A stretch of DNA of 64,000 nucleotides from Cryphonectria parasitica EP155 (taxonomy: Eukaryota > Ascomycota > Sordariomycetes > Diaporthales > Cryphonectriaceae). Position numbers and translations under genes: made by a program. This document shows positions 34,866 to 49,295 of the stretch, in pieces. Location: positions 2,474,759 through 2,538,758 of the forward strand of contig NW_024468911.1 of NCBI RefSeq assembly GCF_011745365.1, given 5' to 3'. The stretch's first letter is position 1. Each line of letters starts with the position of its first letter. A model generated the notes under the pieces. That model ran no database searches. It saw only the letters and a program-made list of their open reading frames with translations, and was not told the DNA's origin.

Positions 34866-35282
34866 ATGCAGACAGTCTCGGCCTCTTCGTTACGCAACGG
34901 AGTTGGCAGACTTGTAACATCATCATCAGCACCACGACCAGCCACGAGCTTCTTGCGCTGTGCTGTCTCTTGCTACACTGCAAGACAGTATAGTTGTCCC
35001 ACGCTCTTGTTCGGCTCTTACTGGCACACAGCTTCTCGCAGCTCGACCGTCACAGTCACACCTCGGGCCTGCCTCATCCGGGCCATCTCCTCGCACTCGA
35101 CAGCAGCGTCCCCTGGTGCTGCTGCTGCTGCTGCTCCCGCTACCGCTGCCACCACAGCATCAAGCTCGGCTGCACGACCAACCACCGAACACGTGCAGTC
35201 TCCCACGTCCCGCCAGTCCGAACCTCCTGGAGCGGGCAGCTGTTCACCCTCCCCCTCCCCCTCCTCGCCCTCCGCGACCACG
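34866..35282 (+). other. In-frame upstream extension of NMA111, possible mitochondrial presequence
   Basis: The NMA111 frame stays open for 139 codons before the accepted ATG, starting with ATG at 34866. The extension begins [16 protein letters not shown]. Its first 107 residues hold nine Arg and no Asp or Glu, with many Ser, Ala and Thr, which is the composition of a mitochondrial targeting signal. It could equally be untranslated leader that happens to lack stops, since GC-rich DNA lowers stop frequency. The family's usual start is the downstream ATG. Confidence 0.35.
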
Positions 35283-38200
35283 ATGAACGGATCCAACACC
35301 TCCCCACGCGCCAAGCGCAAGCCCTCCCCCTTCGAGATGATCGAGAGCGGCCGGCCTCCGAAGCACCTTCGTTCCTCGCTGAACGGCAAGCAGTCCGCCG
35401 GCGACAACACCCCCGATGTCGAGGCCGAGGACTTTGACATGCGTGAGCACGACTTCATCGACGACGCCGCCTTGCAGGCCCTGCCCGCTCTCGGGCCCGA
35501 CAGCCAGGAATGGCAGGCGACCATCGAGAGCGTTGTGCGCAACGTCGTCTCCATACGCTTCTGCCAGACTTGCAGCTTCGACACTGACCCGGCCCTGAAC
35601 TCCGAGGCCACGGGCTTTGTCGTCGATGCCGAGCGAGGTTACATCCTCACCAACAGGCACGTGGTGGGTTCGGGACCGTTTTGGGGCTACTGCATCTTCG
35701 ACAACCATGAGGAGGTGGACGCCTATCCCGTGTACAGAGACCCCGTCCACGATTTTGGCATCCTCAAGTTCGATCCCAAGGCCATCAAATACATGCCCGT
35801 CAGGGCCCTCCCTCTGCGGCCTGACCTGGCCAAAGGTATGTTCGGTGTCTCGCCTCGTTGTTTCCTTTATGTTTCGACTGTGTAGGTCATGCTGACGGAT
35901 TTGCTCCAGTTGGGATCGAGATTCGCGTCGTTGGTAACGATGCTGGTGAGAAGCTCAGCATTCTTTCTGGCGTCATCAGCCGTCTGGACCGCAATGCCCC
36001 CGAGTACGGCGAAGGCTACAGCGACTTCAACACTTCCTACTACCAGGCCAGTGCTGCTGCCAGCGGAGGCTCGTCTGGCAGTCCAGTTGTCGACATTGAC
36101 GGATACGCCGTTGCCCTCCAGGCCGGTGGTCGGGCGGATGGAGCCTCGACGGACTACTTCCTTCCCCTGGACCGGCCGTTACGAGCGCTGAAATGCCTCC
36201 AAGAGGGCAAGCCCATCACGAGAGGCGACATACAATGCCAGTTCCTCCTGAAGCCCTTCGACGAGTGCAGGCGGCTCGGCCTCTCCTCGCAGTGGGAGGC
36301 GCAGATGCGCAAGCAGTTCCCCAAGGAGACCAACATGCTGGTGGCCGAGATCGTCCTTCCGCAGGGCCCTTCCCACAACAAGATTGAGGAGGGTGACGTC
36401 CTCGTCAAGGTGAACAACCAGCTGATCACGCAGTTCACGGTCCTTGACGACATTATGGACTCGAGCGTTGGCAAGACCGTCAAGCTGCTTCTGCAGAGGG
36501 GCGGCGAGGATGTGGAGGTAGAGATTGCTGTCGGCGACCTGCACGAGATCACTCCTGATCGTTTTGTGTCGGTGGCCGGCGGAAGCTTCCACACCCTCTC
36601 CTACCAGCAAGCCCGCCTATATGGCGTGGCCTGCAGCGGCGTATACCTCTGTGAAGGCACTGGCTCTTTCCGTTTCGATAATACCGAGAACGGCATATTG
36701 ATCCAGACCCTGGACCACAAGAAGGTGCCGGACTTGGAGACCTTCATCGAGGTGGCCAAGACCATCCCCGACAAGGCGAGGGTTGTCGTGACGTACAAGC
36801 ATCTTAGGGATTTGCATACGCTCAACACCACCATCATCTACATCGACAGGCACTGGTCCTCCAAGATGAAGCTCGCCGTGCGGAACGATAGCACAGGGCT
36901 TTGGGATTTCTGCGACCTGGCCGACCCGCTACCACCGGTGGCCCCAGTGCCGAGAAAGGCATCCTTCATCCAGCTCGAGCACACGTCTCACCCGGCTGTG
37001 GCCGAGCTCGTCAAGAGCTTCGTCCATGTCAACTGCACCATGCCCGTCAAGCTGGACGGATTTCCTAAGAATCGGAAGTGGGGTATGGGGCTGGTCATCG
37101 ATGCCGACAAAGGGCTGGTGGTCATCTCAAGGGCTATTGTGCCTTGTACGTATCTTACATTCTTTTTCTCTGTTTTCCTCTCTTTATGTGTGTACAGAGG
37201 TGCTGACGCTGACGACCATCAGATGATCTCTGTGACATCTCCATCACCATTGCCGACTCCATCGTCGTCGAAGGCAAGGTAGTGTTTCTGCACCCCTTGC
37301 AGAATTATGCCATCATACAGTACGACCCAAAGCTGGTCGAGGCTCCGGTGCAGAGCGCAAGGCTTTCGACCGAGCAGATCACCCAGGGCGCGTCAACCTA
37401 CTTTATTGGATACAACCGCATCGGACGCGTCGTCCACACGGCCACCAGCGTTACTGAGATCTTTGCCGTCGCTATCCCTGCGAACTCTGGGGCGCCACGC
37501 TACCGGGCGGTCAATGTTGATGCGATCACAGTAGATACGAGTCTGAGCGGGCAGTGTGGGAGCGGTGTCCTCGTCGCCCCTGACGGGACTGTCCAGGCGC
37601 TTTGGCTCACATACCTCGGCGAGCGATCTCCATCGACGCACCGGGACGAGGAGTATCATCTCGGCCTCGCCACCCCGACGTTGTTGCCGGTAGTTTCACA
37701 GATACAAAAGGGGATCGTCCCTAAGCTGCGCATGCTTTCGGTCGAGTTCCGGTCGATTGCCATGTCGCAAGCACGGTTGATGGGCGTGTCGGAGGAGTGG
37801 ATCCAGCAGGTGTCCAAGGTGAACACGTCGCACCACCAGCTCTTCATGGTGACGAAGAGGACCTTTGAGCGGAACGAGACCAAGGAGGCGCTCCTCGAGG
37901 GTGACATCCTGCTCACGCTGAACGGCAAGCTCATTACCCGCATATCCGAGCTCGACGTCATGTACGACAACGAGTTCCTGGACGCTGTGGTTATTCGCGA
38001 CTGCCAGGAGATGCACGTGCGACTGCCGACGGTTGCTGCAGACGATGTGGAAACGGACCGGGCTGTCAGTTTTTGCGGCGCCATCCTCCACAGGCCACAC
38101 CACGCCGTGCGGCAGCAAATCAGCAAGCTGTTCAGCGAGGTGTACGTATCGGCCAGGACGCGGGGGTCCCCTGCGTATCAGTACGGCCTGGCGCCCACGA

Positions 38201-38511
38201 ATTTCATCACGCATGTCAACAACAAGCCTACGCCGGACCTCGAGTCGTTCCTGCAGGCCGTGATCGAGATCCCCGACAACACCTACTTCCGACTGAAAGC
38301 GGTAACATTCGACAGCGTCCCGTGGGTGGTGACGATGAAGAAGAACGAGCACTACTTTCCGACTGTGGAATGGATCAAGGACCCGGCTGTCGAGTGCGGC
38401 TGGAGGCGCGTCACCTATGAGGCGGGCAAGAAGATTGAGGGTGAAGGCGCAGAGGGCGTACCCAGCGTGACCGATGATACGGGCGAGCCAGATGATCTTC
38501 CTGCGGTCTGA
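35283..38511 (+). CDS. NMA111: NMA111, double HtrA-type serine protease with PDZ domains
   Basis: Exons 35283-35835, 35910-37145 and 37223-38511 give 1025 residues, the usual length for fungal NMA111. The N-terminus carries a basic patch ([10 protein letters not shown]) expected to act as nuclear import signal. The first protease domain has a complete triad: H126 in TNRHVVG, D157 in VHDFG, and S240 in GGSSGSP. Each is offset by five from yeast H121, D152 and S235. PDZ-like regions follow (about 290-480), then a second, degenerate protease domain (GQCGSGVLV) and further PDZ repeats. In yeast the protein is nuclear, promotes apoptosis-like death by cleaving Bir1, and has chaperone activity under heat. 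An in-frame ATG at 34866 would add 139 residues (see findings). Introns are 74 and 77 nt with GTATGT and GTACGT donors. Confidence 0.95.
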
Positions 38512-40197
38512 ATGGAAGAAATGCTTTCCCATCTTGGAACTGATGTAGCATGAAGAGAAGGAAGGGAGGTAGGGAGGAAGGGAGGAAGGGAAAGGGCCCC
38601 GGGAAGGTGGAGGAGTTATTGGTTGATCCAGTCTCGATTAAGGGATCTCTTTGATAAGCCAGTAAATCCATATGGCGAAGCACAGGAGCCAAACTGGAAG
38701 ACAAGACTGTGTGTGTGTGTGTGCGTGAGTGTGTATCGTCCGAGGTGAACTGAATGTTGGATGATCGATGTTGCGCCTGAAGGAAACATTTTCCCAGACC
38801 CTTGTTATCATCGTACCAGGTAACTCTGTCTCGTACATACATGGTTAGATGTTTGTTCTGTTTGGGTATCATCGAGCAAACAGGACGAGACTGCTAGCCA
38901 GAGACCATTGAAAGTTGGTACTTCAGGGTCTGTGGCTGTGTACCTCACTATCAGTACCGCCTGCCACTTTTGGTACATCAACTGTACATTTAGTAGAGGA
39001 TTATTGTCCTCTCCAACGTCTTTCCATCGCTACCAAATATCCTTTAGGTCGGACGACGATTTCATCTTTAGGGTCCTCTCCAGCTTCCCAGTCGCACCTT
39101 ACCTCGAAAGCTTATATGACGACAGTCAAGCAGCCAATTGACATTCTAGTACCCGAGGATGGGGCACCTTTTTTCTGACGGCAGGACAAAAAGCCCCTCT
39201 TTGGTTTCTCACTCTCACAGAAAGAAAGAAAAAGAACAATTCGTCCATCGCTAGCCACAATACCAATACCATACCAAGTTTTACTCTTCATTAGCCTGCT
39301 TGGTGGTGTTCTCTCTCTCTTTCCATTTGATCTGACCAACTCCACAGACGAACGTCCCTTCATTCCTCCCAGGTAGGCAAAAGATTCGAGACCCAACTGT
39401 AACTCCGACTCGAGGCTCTCAGCTGCTCCACCACGGCGCTCTTCCCGCTGGGCGGATTGGATACCTGCACGCGCTCACCTCTCTCGATCTCCCCGCCTTT
39501 TGCCGCCTTCTCAGCTGAGAAGAGAGAGAAAGAAAGAGAGGTAGAGATAGGGTTGGCTCTCGGCTCACAAGCTGTGACGTGCGACCCAAAAAGACACCAG
39601 AATATATATCTCTCTCTTTCTTTCTCTCTCGTTGACAACGAGCCGCAGCTCAGCGCAGTGCATTGCTCTACTCCGTCTTCATCTCATCTCGGCCCCAGCG
39701 AACCGGGACCCACGTTCTCCTTCCTCACCTCGAGGTGAGACTCTCGGTGTGGATCGTCGCATAGTCACGGCCACATCTTCCTTTAGCTATACACGCAAGC
39801 TTCGAGTCTTTCGATCCTCGAGGTCCGCCCGTTTCCCAACAAGTTTCGTTCTCGTTATATCCTCCGCCGCGAGCTCAACCAACCACCGTCCGACCAAGCG
39901 TCTGCCATCATCACCCCGAGTCATTGCCACCCAATCGACCACAAACCCAAGCCCCCCTGTACTTGCGATCCATGGCTATCTGACAACATCTCGCTGAACG
40001 TTTATTGCGAAATCGGCCGTCCGACCCTTCTTCCGCGCTGCAATACCGGGTCGTCTTCGCGAGTGTTTCTTTCTCCTTCCAAAGTCCCACCTCAAGGCCC
40101 TCCCCTCCAATGGGAGTGTCACCATTGCGTTCGTTGCACTCGTCTTCTCGGTAGGGGCAGGAGGTAGGGGCGGGCAGAGCCCCGGAACACCAGCGCC
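38512..40197. other. Intergenic region between NMA111 and AVL9
   Basis: No gene seen. It has AAGGGAGG repeats in the NMA111 3' tail (38555-38595), a short GT run near 38710, and from about 39400 a CT-rich leader-like region leading to AVL9. Open frames are short. Confidence 0.6.
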
Positions 40198-42673
40198 ATG
40201 GATACGCCCACATCAACCGGCGATGCCACGCCGCGCGCAGGCTCAGGCATGTCCACGCCCGGGAGCGCAACCAGGGGCAGCTTCGTCCCCTTGGTCTCGG
40301 TCATTGACTTCCACCACCAGAGAGGGCCGGAGGTTGAGTCGTGGTTTGGCACCGCTGAAGGCACAGATCCTGCTGTGGACTACGGATGGTCTCTCCTGCC
40401 GTTCATGGCCCTCAGCGATGGTGCGCACGCGTGAGTCTCGACGTCTACTCCCACCCAGATGTGGTGTTTTGCTTTTTTTTCTTCTCTTTCTTCCCATCAT
40501 GGCTGTTCTGCTACGGCGGTGCGTGGCCCTCACCGCCAGAACAACAAGCCCGGCTGACGTTTACCCTCTTGACAGGTCGACCGAGGACTTCTCCTACTTC
40601 ACACTCCTACGGCCTGCGACGGAAACCGAGCCGGCGACCTCTCTCTTCGGAATAGCTTGTACCAGGCAGATGGACGCGTCACAACTCCTGCACCGACCTC
40701 CGGAGGTGACACGGTCGACCGTACAAAAGGCGGTAGTCGTCATTGCGGACAACCCACAGAGCTTTGGGACGCTAAAGGAGCGGCTGAGCGTCGTGACGCA
40801 CGCGTGGTTCGACCAGCGGGAGTTTACCGAGACGGAGATTCTACGGAGGTTCCAGGAGAGCTTGGCGGACGAGAAAGAGCGAGGTCTGCTGACGGGAGAA
40901 GATAACCGGGATGCCTACCTGGGCATGAGCCTGAGGGAGATGATCCACGAGTTCCGGTGGCAGACTCTAGTTCTCCTGAAGTGCTGTCTGCTCCAGCCAA
41001 AGGTATGGACCGACCGCATGCTTCCAAGTGCTGAGCGATCATGTCCATCCAAGAAGAATAAAGCATTCAGACTAACGCATGCTCCTAACAATAGATGCTG
41101 TTCTTCGGCTCTCGTTGCGAGCGACTCTGCATGATGCAGTTCTCCTTGATATCATTGGTTCCCGGTCTCATCCAGAAACTTCAGGATTGCGCGGATCCAG
41201 AGCTGAACAGCTACGAGAAGCAGCTGACTGTCCCCACGAATCTACGAACCAGCGACCGAAGATCATTACAGGCTTACATGGGCCTTCCCCTTCAGATCTT
41301 TGGAAAGGTATGCTTCTCTCTTTCTCAAACGGTGTGGGAGGTCTGTATTCTGACAGATTGCGCAGGGGAGCTTATTCGGGCCGTATACGCCGTTGCAACA
41401 GCTCGATCTGCTGGCAGATGTTGGCACAAAATCATACATCGTCGGGAGCACAAATTCACTCTTGCTTCAACAGAAAGACAGGTACAGCGATATACTCATC
41501 AACCTAGACGAAGACTTCATAAATATTACCTCGCCCTCTCTCAAACAAGCATTACAGCTCTCTACTCCAGACAGACGGTGGATCGACTTTATCACGCAGA
41601 CCGTCAACGAAACCTGGGACGAAGCCAATCCGAGCCGACCAAAGACGATGGGCTTCATGGGAAGTGAGGAATTCATCCGACTGCAATTTGAGGATTACAT
41701 CAACGCGCTGCTGGCATCTGTAAAGTACCACAACTTCATGCTCAAGCACGCCAACAACCCAAAGATGCTGCTCCCACACGTAGAAGGCGACCCAGCCTCG
41801 GACTTCAACATGGACTGGGTGGAGGCCTGGACGAGGACCGAGAACTACCGCATATGGAACAGCAAGACGGACAACCACCTCTTCGACATCGTCGAGCCGA
41901 GACACCTCTGCGCCGGCGGATTGAGCATAGAGGACGTGTCGAGGCGCGTGTCACAACAGGTCCAGGACCTGCACCTCGACGAGAAGATTGCCTCAGGCAG
42001 GGAGGCAGCTGCCAGGAACTGGGCTGTCGCCAGGGAGAAGGGCGGGTCTGTGATCAATAAGTTCTATACCGAACTCGAGGCCTACCGGGAGGCCCAGCGA
42101 AAGAAGGCAGAAGAGAACAGGCTGTCGCTGAGCTCCGAACCCGCCAGCCCCTCCGTCAAGAACGGTAGCGCGCAGCAGTCCTACCTGAGCAGCTGGACAT
42201 CCTGGGCGGGCGAGAAGCGCAAAGCGCTCGCGGGCTCACGGTCATCAGGGATCAGCAACGGAAGTGGCGGCGGCGGGAGTGGCGGTAGCGGCTGGGGTAT
42301 CAGCCTCGGCCGGAGCAAGAGCAAGAAGGACGGGAGCAGCACACCCACGTCGCTGCGTTCGATCTCAGAGAAGGAGCCCAAGAGCCCGCGAATGTCAACC
42401 TCATCGTCCATATTCCGCAGCTTTGGCAGTGATAAAGAGGTGCTAGCGCCAGCGCCAGCGCCAGCAGCAGTGTCACTGCCCGAGGACATGTCGCGGCACG
42501 AGATGCACAACTCGTACAGCGAAAGCATACTGGGCTCCGAGGGCGGCACAATCTCCTCGTCGCCCGAGCAGTCGTCGCCCGCCAAGTCGAAACTCGACTT
42601 CATGCAGCACGAGAACGGCGTCTGGAACGACGACCTCTCGCCGACCGTGTCTCGCGAGCAAAAGCTGGCGTAG
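40198..42673 (+). CDS. AVL9: AVL9, DENN-related late secretory pathway protein
   Basis: Exons 40198-40430, 40576-41002, 41095-41307 and 41366-42673 give 726 residues. After a Ser/Thr/Gly-rich N-terminus, the AVL9 signature follows: FVPLVSVIDFHHQRGPEVE, LPFMALSDGAHAS, EDFSYFTL, then SLFGIACTRQM and VQKAVVVIADNP. These correspond to the upstream DENN-type fold of the AVL9 family (also DENND6-like). The middle (about 220-460) is helical and ends in a MDWVEAWTRTENYRIWN segment. The C-terminal 250 residues are disordered and Ser-rich (SSGISNGSGGGGSGGSG), with many phosphorylation-type sites. In yeast, Avl9 is needed for exocytic vesicle traffic from the Golgi and is essential when other coat pathways fail. 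A direct GEF role is inferred from DENN homology. The start lies in CGCCATGG context. Confidence 0.93.
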
Positions 42674-43982
42674 GATGCTGATTGCTCGTCGGACGATAGG
42701 CGGACCATCACGCGGGGTTCGCCAACGACAAAAGGAGGGAGGAGGAGGAGAATGCCTCTCCTGCCGCCCACCATGGGCCGACGGAAGAACATCTTGAGCG
42801 TGAGCACCGCGCAGGGCAAGAATCATCATGCGAGAAGGAGTGAGAAAGCAAGGGCCTAAGGAATCGCGCAACATTGGATGGAGAGACAAGAGAAAGCATG
42901 CATGCATGGGGTCAAGCGGGAAATTGTTGCATCGATCAGCAAAAGCAGCGTCGCCCCTGGACGGGTATTCGAAGAGGACAAATACAGGGCGTGTTTCCAA
43001 CATTGAAGTTTGTTATCAATAATATCCCACAGAAAGCATAGCACACGGAACGCCATCGCAGACTGGTTCAAGGTTGCATTGACGGCAAATCCACAACCAA
43101 AGAAAGAAAAAACCCATCAAAAAAGAAGAAGAAATGATATGACGATAACGCAAGCAAAGAAAACAGAGAGCATCGGTTGACTAGTCTATTCATTGGACTT
43201 CTTCTCCGTCTCTTGCCTCCCTCCTGACCAATTGCTTCTGGGGAGGATTTCCTTTTTTTTCTTCCTTCTTTTCCTTTTTCTTTTTTTTTGCTTTGCCCCG
43301 AAATCGCGAATATTGCTTTCTGGAGACAAGTGAGATGTTGGCAAACAGCATCTTCATGATTCCCCATTCATACAACGGTCATTTGTCCACCTTACTTTGT
43401 GCCTTGGCCAGTAATACTCTGGAGGCTTGTCATGTCCAAAACTTTCTATATTCTTGTCCCCCCGCGTCCGCTGGCACAAAGCAATGATGCACCAGACTTG
43501 AATATGTGAGTCTTGCATGCGTCCCAAGCGAATAGTTGACTCGATACTTTTTTTTATCCAATCACTAGGCTCATTGCAAGTGAAGACTCCGCCTCTTCTC
43601 GTCTGGAAAAACGCCGTACCTCTTGTGTTGAAAGTATATGCTGTTGCGACTGACGGGCGGTACTCATCCTCTGCCGCATCTCTGCCTTCGCTTTCTTCTG
43701 AATCTCGCGCGAAACGAATCGGCAAAGGAAATATGGGCTGCCCCATCCATGATGTGGACTGACAGAGCACTGCCAGCTCCTCGATGGATCTGCGCAATCC
43801 ACAAATCATGTTCTTGCACCTGATGCATTTATTCATGTATTTCTCTTGCATCCCTCGGCCCTCAAATATACACCTTTCCTTGTTCTTTCTTCTGGTATCA
43901 ATGGTGAATGTCATCGCCAGGTACTGTGCGCCACTAGTAACTTCCAAAAACGCCTTTGAGCCGCCTCGACTGATTGTCTCTA
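42674..43982. other. Convergent intergenic region, AVL9 and HOG1 3' ends
   Basis: No gene seen. It holds the 3' tails of two convergent genes and a T/C-rich stretch at about 43230-43290. A 197-codon minus-strand open frame at 43354-43947 overlaps the HOG1 3' tail and resembles no family. Confidence 0.6.
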
Positions 43983-45264
<1,282 letters not shown>

Positions 45265-48200
45265 GATGGAGGTGTTTTGATCTGTGCAGGAGGTGAGGCG
45301 AGGAAAATTGCTAGAGCGGCACAGGCACGTTCAGGAGGTGGGATGGCCAGATCGGCGGGGTAATTAAGCCAGGAATTGCGTGAGGGCTACCTCGATGTTG
45401 TGCAACGGGCAGGCAGTTTAATAGGCGGCGTGACGCTAGTCAGGTCCGAAGAAATCCAGAAGACTATTGGATATTGGGTTTCCGCAGGAGACGAGACAAC
45501 AGCTTTTGGGCGTTGTGTGAGTCGGGGCCAACGAGTTGTAGAGGGCGGGGCTCCGGAATCGAGGTTGAAGAGGCGTTGAGGGCCCCGGGGTTTGGTGAGT
45601 TCAAGTAGGTAGGGGGTTGAGAGGGCACTGGAAAGTCGGTGAATTAGCCTCGACAGTCCAGCCTAGCCAGTGAGCGACCAAGCAACACCCGATCACAACG
45701 GCGCACTTTTAGTGATTGCGACCTAGTGGCCCAGTGGCAAGCTGATGCGAATCACTCGAGTCGGCCATCATGTATGTCTTCCCCTCGAGTCGCAATGGTC
45801 CGCCCACCAGGAGCGTTCATGACCAAAAACTCTTGTCGGGAAAGATTGGCACCATTGGGCATCTTGGACGAATCGCAGGGACTTGGCACACTGCCGGAAA
45901 GGAATTGACGAGGCAAGATCGGGAGCATCCCTCGAGGCAGAGAGGGAGTTTGGCGTGACTTACGTGATATTGCTGATGGGCCTCCTGCGTTCAAAGATTG
46001 TACAACGGCTTTCTGTATCTATATTGATTCTCGTGGTTTGGAAGAAAAAACGAGGATGAGTATGGGTAGCTGTCGAGGGATCGCGAAACTGTAGAAAGTA
46101 AAGAGAGGAAAGAGAGGCGATTTTGCTGGCAGTTGGGTCGAAGCAGGCAAGGCAGGATTTGCTTGGGGATTTCCGCGGCGGATCTCGATCTCTTCGTGTT
46201 AGCGGCAGGTGTGGGCCTGGATCAAGCGCTGTAACGATTTGCGGGCTGCTGAGTCGGCAGGTTCGATTGGGTTGGGTTGGCACGGTTGGGTGCGTGGTAG
46301 CGCTTCTCTGCCTTCCTGCCTGGATTTCTTGGATCAGCGTGTCCTTCTCTGGCCTCCAGTTGCTGCGGGGTAAGCCTGTTGAAGGGGGCTAGGGTTTTGT
46401 CTGGTTGCAACTGATGAGAGAAATGATTGATCGCGAGTAGCTGGGACAGATGGAATTAAGTTGGAAGGAGGAACGCAGCTGGCTATGTAGGAAGCCTGCG
46501 GAGGGAGGTAGGATAAGATAGGTAAGGTAGAAGACTAGGTAGCCAGGTAGATCTAGTGCTACAGAAGAAGGGGGCATGCGCTGGGACCTGACCCTGTTTG
46601 TTAGAAACCCCATCAGGAAGAAGCCTTTCCCAAACGGATACCGCTTCCCCCACCCCCTCTTTCCCCTTCCTCCTTCCAAGTCCCTATGTGCTGCATAAGT
46701 ACATACAATCGAGGCAGACTATTCAGTAAAACCCGATATCAGAAATAAAGTGCCAGAATTTCTGATTATACGACTGTGATATGGAATTGTATGCCAGACA
46801 TAAGCTATAGGCTGAGAACAAAGAAACAAAACAAATTAAAGGTCCGGGAATGGTATCCAGACTATCACTACCCCTCCATCTAGGTCAGACATCCCACTTT
46901 CACTTTCCCATGCAACTGATCATGGACATTCCCACCGTAGGGGGGTTTTTTTCTTTTCCTTTTTGGAGGAAACTCTGGACACGCTAGGTGGCTGGGCTGC
47001 TGATCAACATGGTCCTCCTTGAGTGATCTATCTCATTTCTGTCGAATCTTCCTATCATGGAAAAGGGCTCTCTCCTCGTCCTCAACCCCCCCTGCAGGAT
47101 CGTGTTTTCAAAGATGGCCTTTCAAGGCACCACCAGGATTGCTTGCAGATGACGTCAATGTGGCCCACCTGCCCTCTCCTCTCGACAAGTCTGACTGTAT
47201 GTGGCAGCTCCACTCGCTGGAAGGGACTTCAATAGTCGGAGTACGGATTTCTACCATAAACTGAGGATATAGCCAGGGCTGGCCAGAATCGTGAACCATT
47301 TATCGTGCTCACGGGATCAGGGACCTGAAACCATTGGAGGGGGACCAGAAAATAGAGCGGTAAATAAGTCAAGCACCCCAAGGCTGGCAGGTGGGATGGT
47401 TGGTGCTGGTCGAAAAGGGAATTGCGGAAATCCCAGGACATGCGTCCAGGTTGTGTGCCACGCGCCACAGAACTAGACCCAACCCCAGCCCCGCCCCTCG
47501 GGAGTCGCCCCACCTTCTGGACCCCTCCCGCCCATCGACGATTTAGCTGGAGATCAGACTTGAGGACTTAGCATGCCTGCTGCACATCGCATATTCGTCC
47601 ACTTGCAGAGTGATTGGTCTGAACCTCCTAGGGCGGACCTTTTGTCCCGGTATCCAAACCTGAGCCCTCGGAAACATCTGACAATCTTGGAGGGCCAGTC
47701 ACAGAACCACCCTGTTGTACCGGACAATGCCATGGACAAGGGGGGGAGAAAGAAAGAAGAAAAGAGAAAGGAAACTGCTACTTATCAATCCCAATCGGGC
47801 ACGGTAGTAGGCATGGCTGGCTACGCACTCCCACGCACGCGCGGACTTGCCCGCCACCACTACCCTCCGAAGATCTACTCTCCTTGGCCCTGACCATCAT
47901 TGCCAAAATGGACCACTGCAGATCCGATATCACCGCCACAGCGCCACGACCAACAGTTGTCCCATTGCTTTGGATCTCCCCTCCTTCACTATCAAGTTAA
48001 GTATGTATGTACTATATATCTAGCTTTTAACTTTCTGTGCCGAGACATGTGTCCCTGGCCCTCGAGTCGGCCGGAAAGTCTTTTTTCCCCTCCTCTTCTT
48101 CGCCAAGTCGAGATTGTCTCCTGCTCAGCCAGGCCAAAAACTCAAAGCTCATTCTTCTTTTCTCCTCCTTCCCCGTTGTCCTTGAAAGAGCAATGGAAAT

Positions 48201-49295
48201 GACGACATATTGACCCACAACCACTCGGTATTGGCAAGCGGGACAATGACATCACCAAGGACCCCTCCTCACAGAGAGACGAAGAGAGAAGGAAAGAAAA
48301 GCTGCAAGGCACAACAACTGGGACACCCCTTCAGACAAGTCGGCTCGCGGTTCTCGTCGCGTGTGCTAGCGCGGACGGAAGAGGGGTTGAGCTTTCAACC
48401 CAGCGAGGTGGGAAGGACGTAGTGTAAAGAGAGGGTGGCCCACAAGAGGAGAGACCCTTGGATCTCTAGCGGGGTTTTGTCTCTCTTCATTATTTTCCCT
48501 TTTCCCCTTACGGCACCTTACCCGTTAAGCTGTTCTCCGGTTTCCACGACGCGAATTCCATCATCATAAACTGTCTATTCAAATTTAGGGTCCGTGGAGG
48601 ACAGCAGGAAGTGTCCCTGTCTGCGGAGTCCCGCAAAAGAGGCAAAACCCCATAGGCGGATGTAGAGATCGAAATAAAGTTTTCAAGGAAAAGTTCTTCC
48701 CAAGTAAGTCAGGAGGAGGAAGGCACAGGGCATGAGTATAGTTTTTTCTGATCTGAAGGTATTGTCCCCACTCAGAAATAGCCCTTCAAGCCGAGCATGG
48801 CTCGACCTTTGGGCCCACGCTGGTTGTTGACATCGATTGTTGAGGCTGTGCACACTCATATCCACCAAAGACCGGACGTTGCCGCGGGGCAGTTGTAACA
48901 TGATAAATAGAGAAGCACCAGTAAGAAGAAAGCGCACAAGACCTCTAGGGCGATTCTTGCCTATTCCTTTACCGGCTGTGCCAATGATTTGAAGTAGAAC
49001 ACGAAGATGTTTTGAGGTCGAATAAAATAAGAGCATTACACTAGTAGCCTCAAGTTTTTCCGGTTATGGTTTACAAGTAAAAGTGTAGATAATCCAGAAA
49101 CACAGCAGCAAAGTTTCGAGTAAACGTGAGAAGTTCATATCACGTTAATTGATACTGCTATTGCTACGACTGTATAGGTGCCATGTGTCTATAGCCATAT
49201 TCAGACACCAACGAACCTTGGCTATTCCCAAGCCCCTCCTCAATCTACCTCTTTTTCTTTTCTTTTATTCGTGTATGTCGCCAGAGAATGACGCC
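45265..49295. other. HOG1 upstream region and glycogen phosphorylase 3' tail
   Basis: About 4 kb with no supported gene. The part to 46700 is probably HOG1 promoter and leader, including a minus-strand 107-codon upstream frame (45960-46283). The rest holds short frames only; 48990-49290 is likely the 3' tail of glycogen phosphorylase. Confidence 0.55.
45282..45963 (-). other. Likely 5'-leader intron of HOG1
   Basis: On the minus strand an ATATCAC|GTAAGTC donor lies at 45963, and an acceptor CTGCACAG ends at 45282, 17 nt before the ATG. A CTCAC branch site lies close to the acceptor. The proposed exon upstream of the donor is CT-rich like fungal leaders. At 682 nt it is long for a fungus. Confidence 0.42.

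Noticed and set aside
37696..38532. A 278-codon antisense frame under NMA111
   Set aside because: It mirrors the coding strand's codon bias; the plus strand carries the conserved protease.
43354..43947. A 197-codon minus-strand frame downstream of HOG1
   Set aside because: It lies in the convergent 3' region of HOG1 and AVL9 and shows no family resemblance or coding bias.
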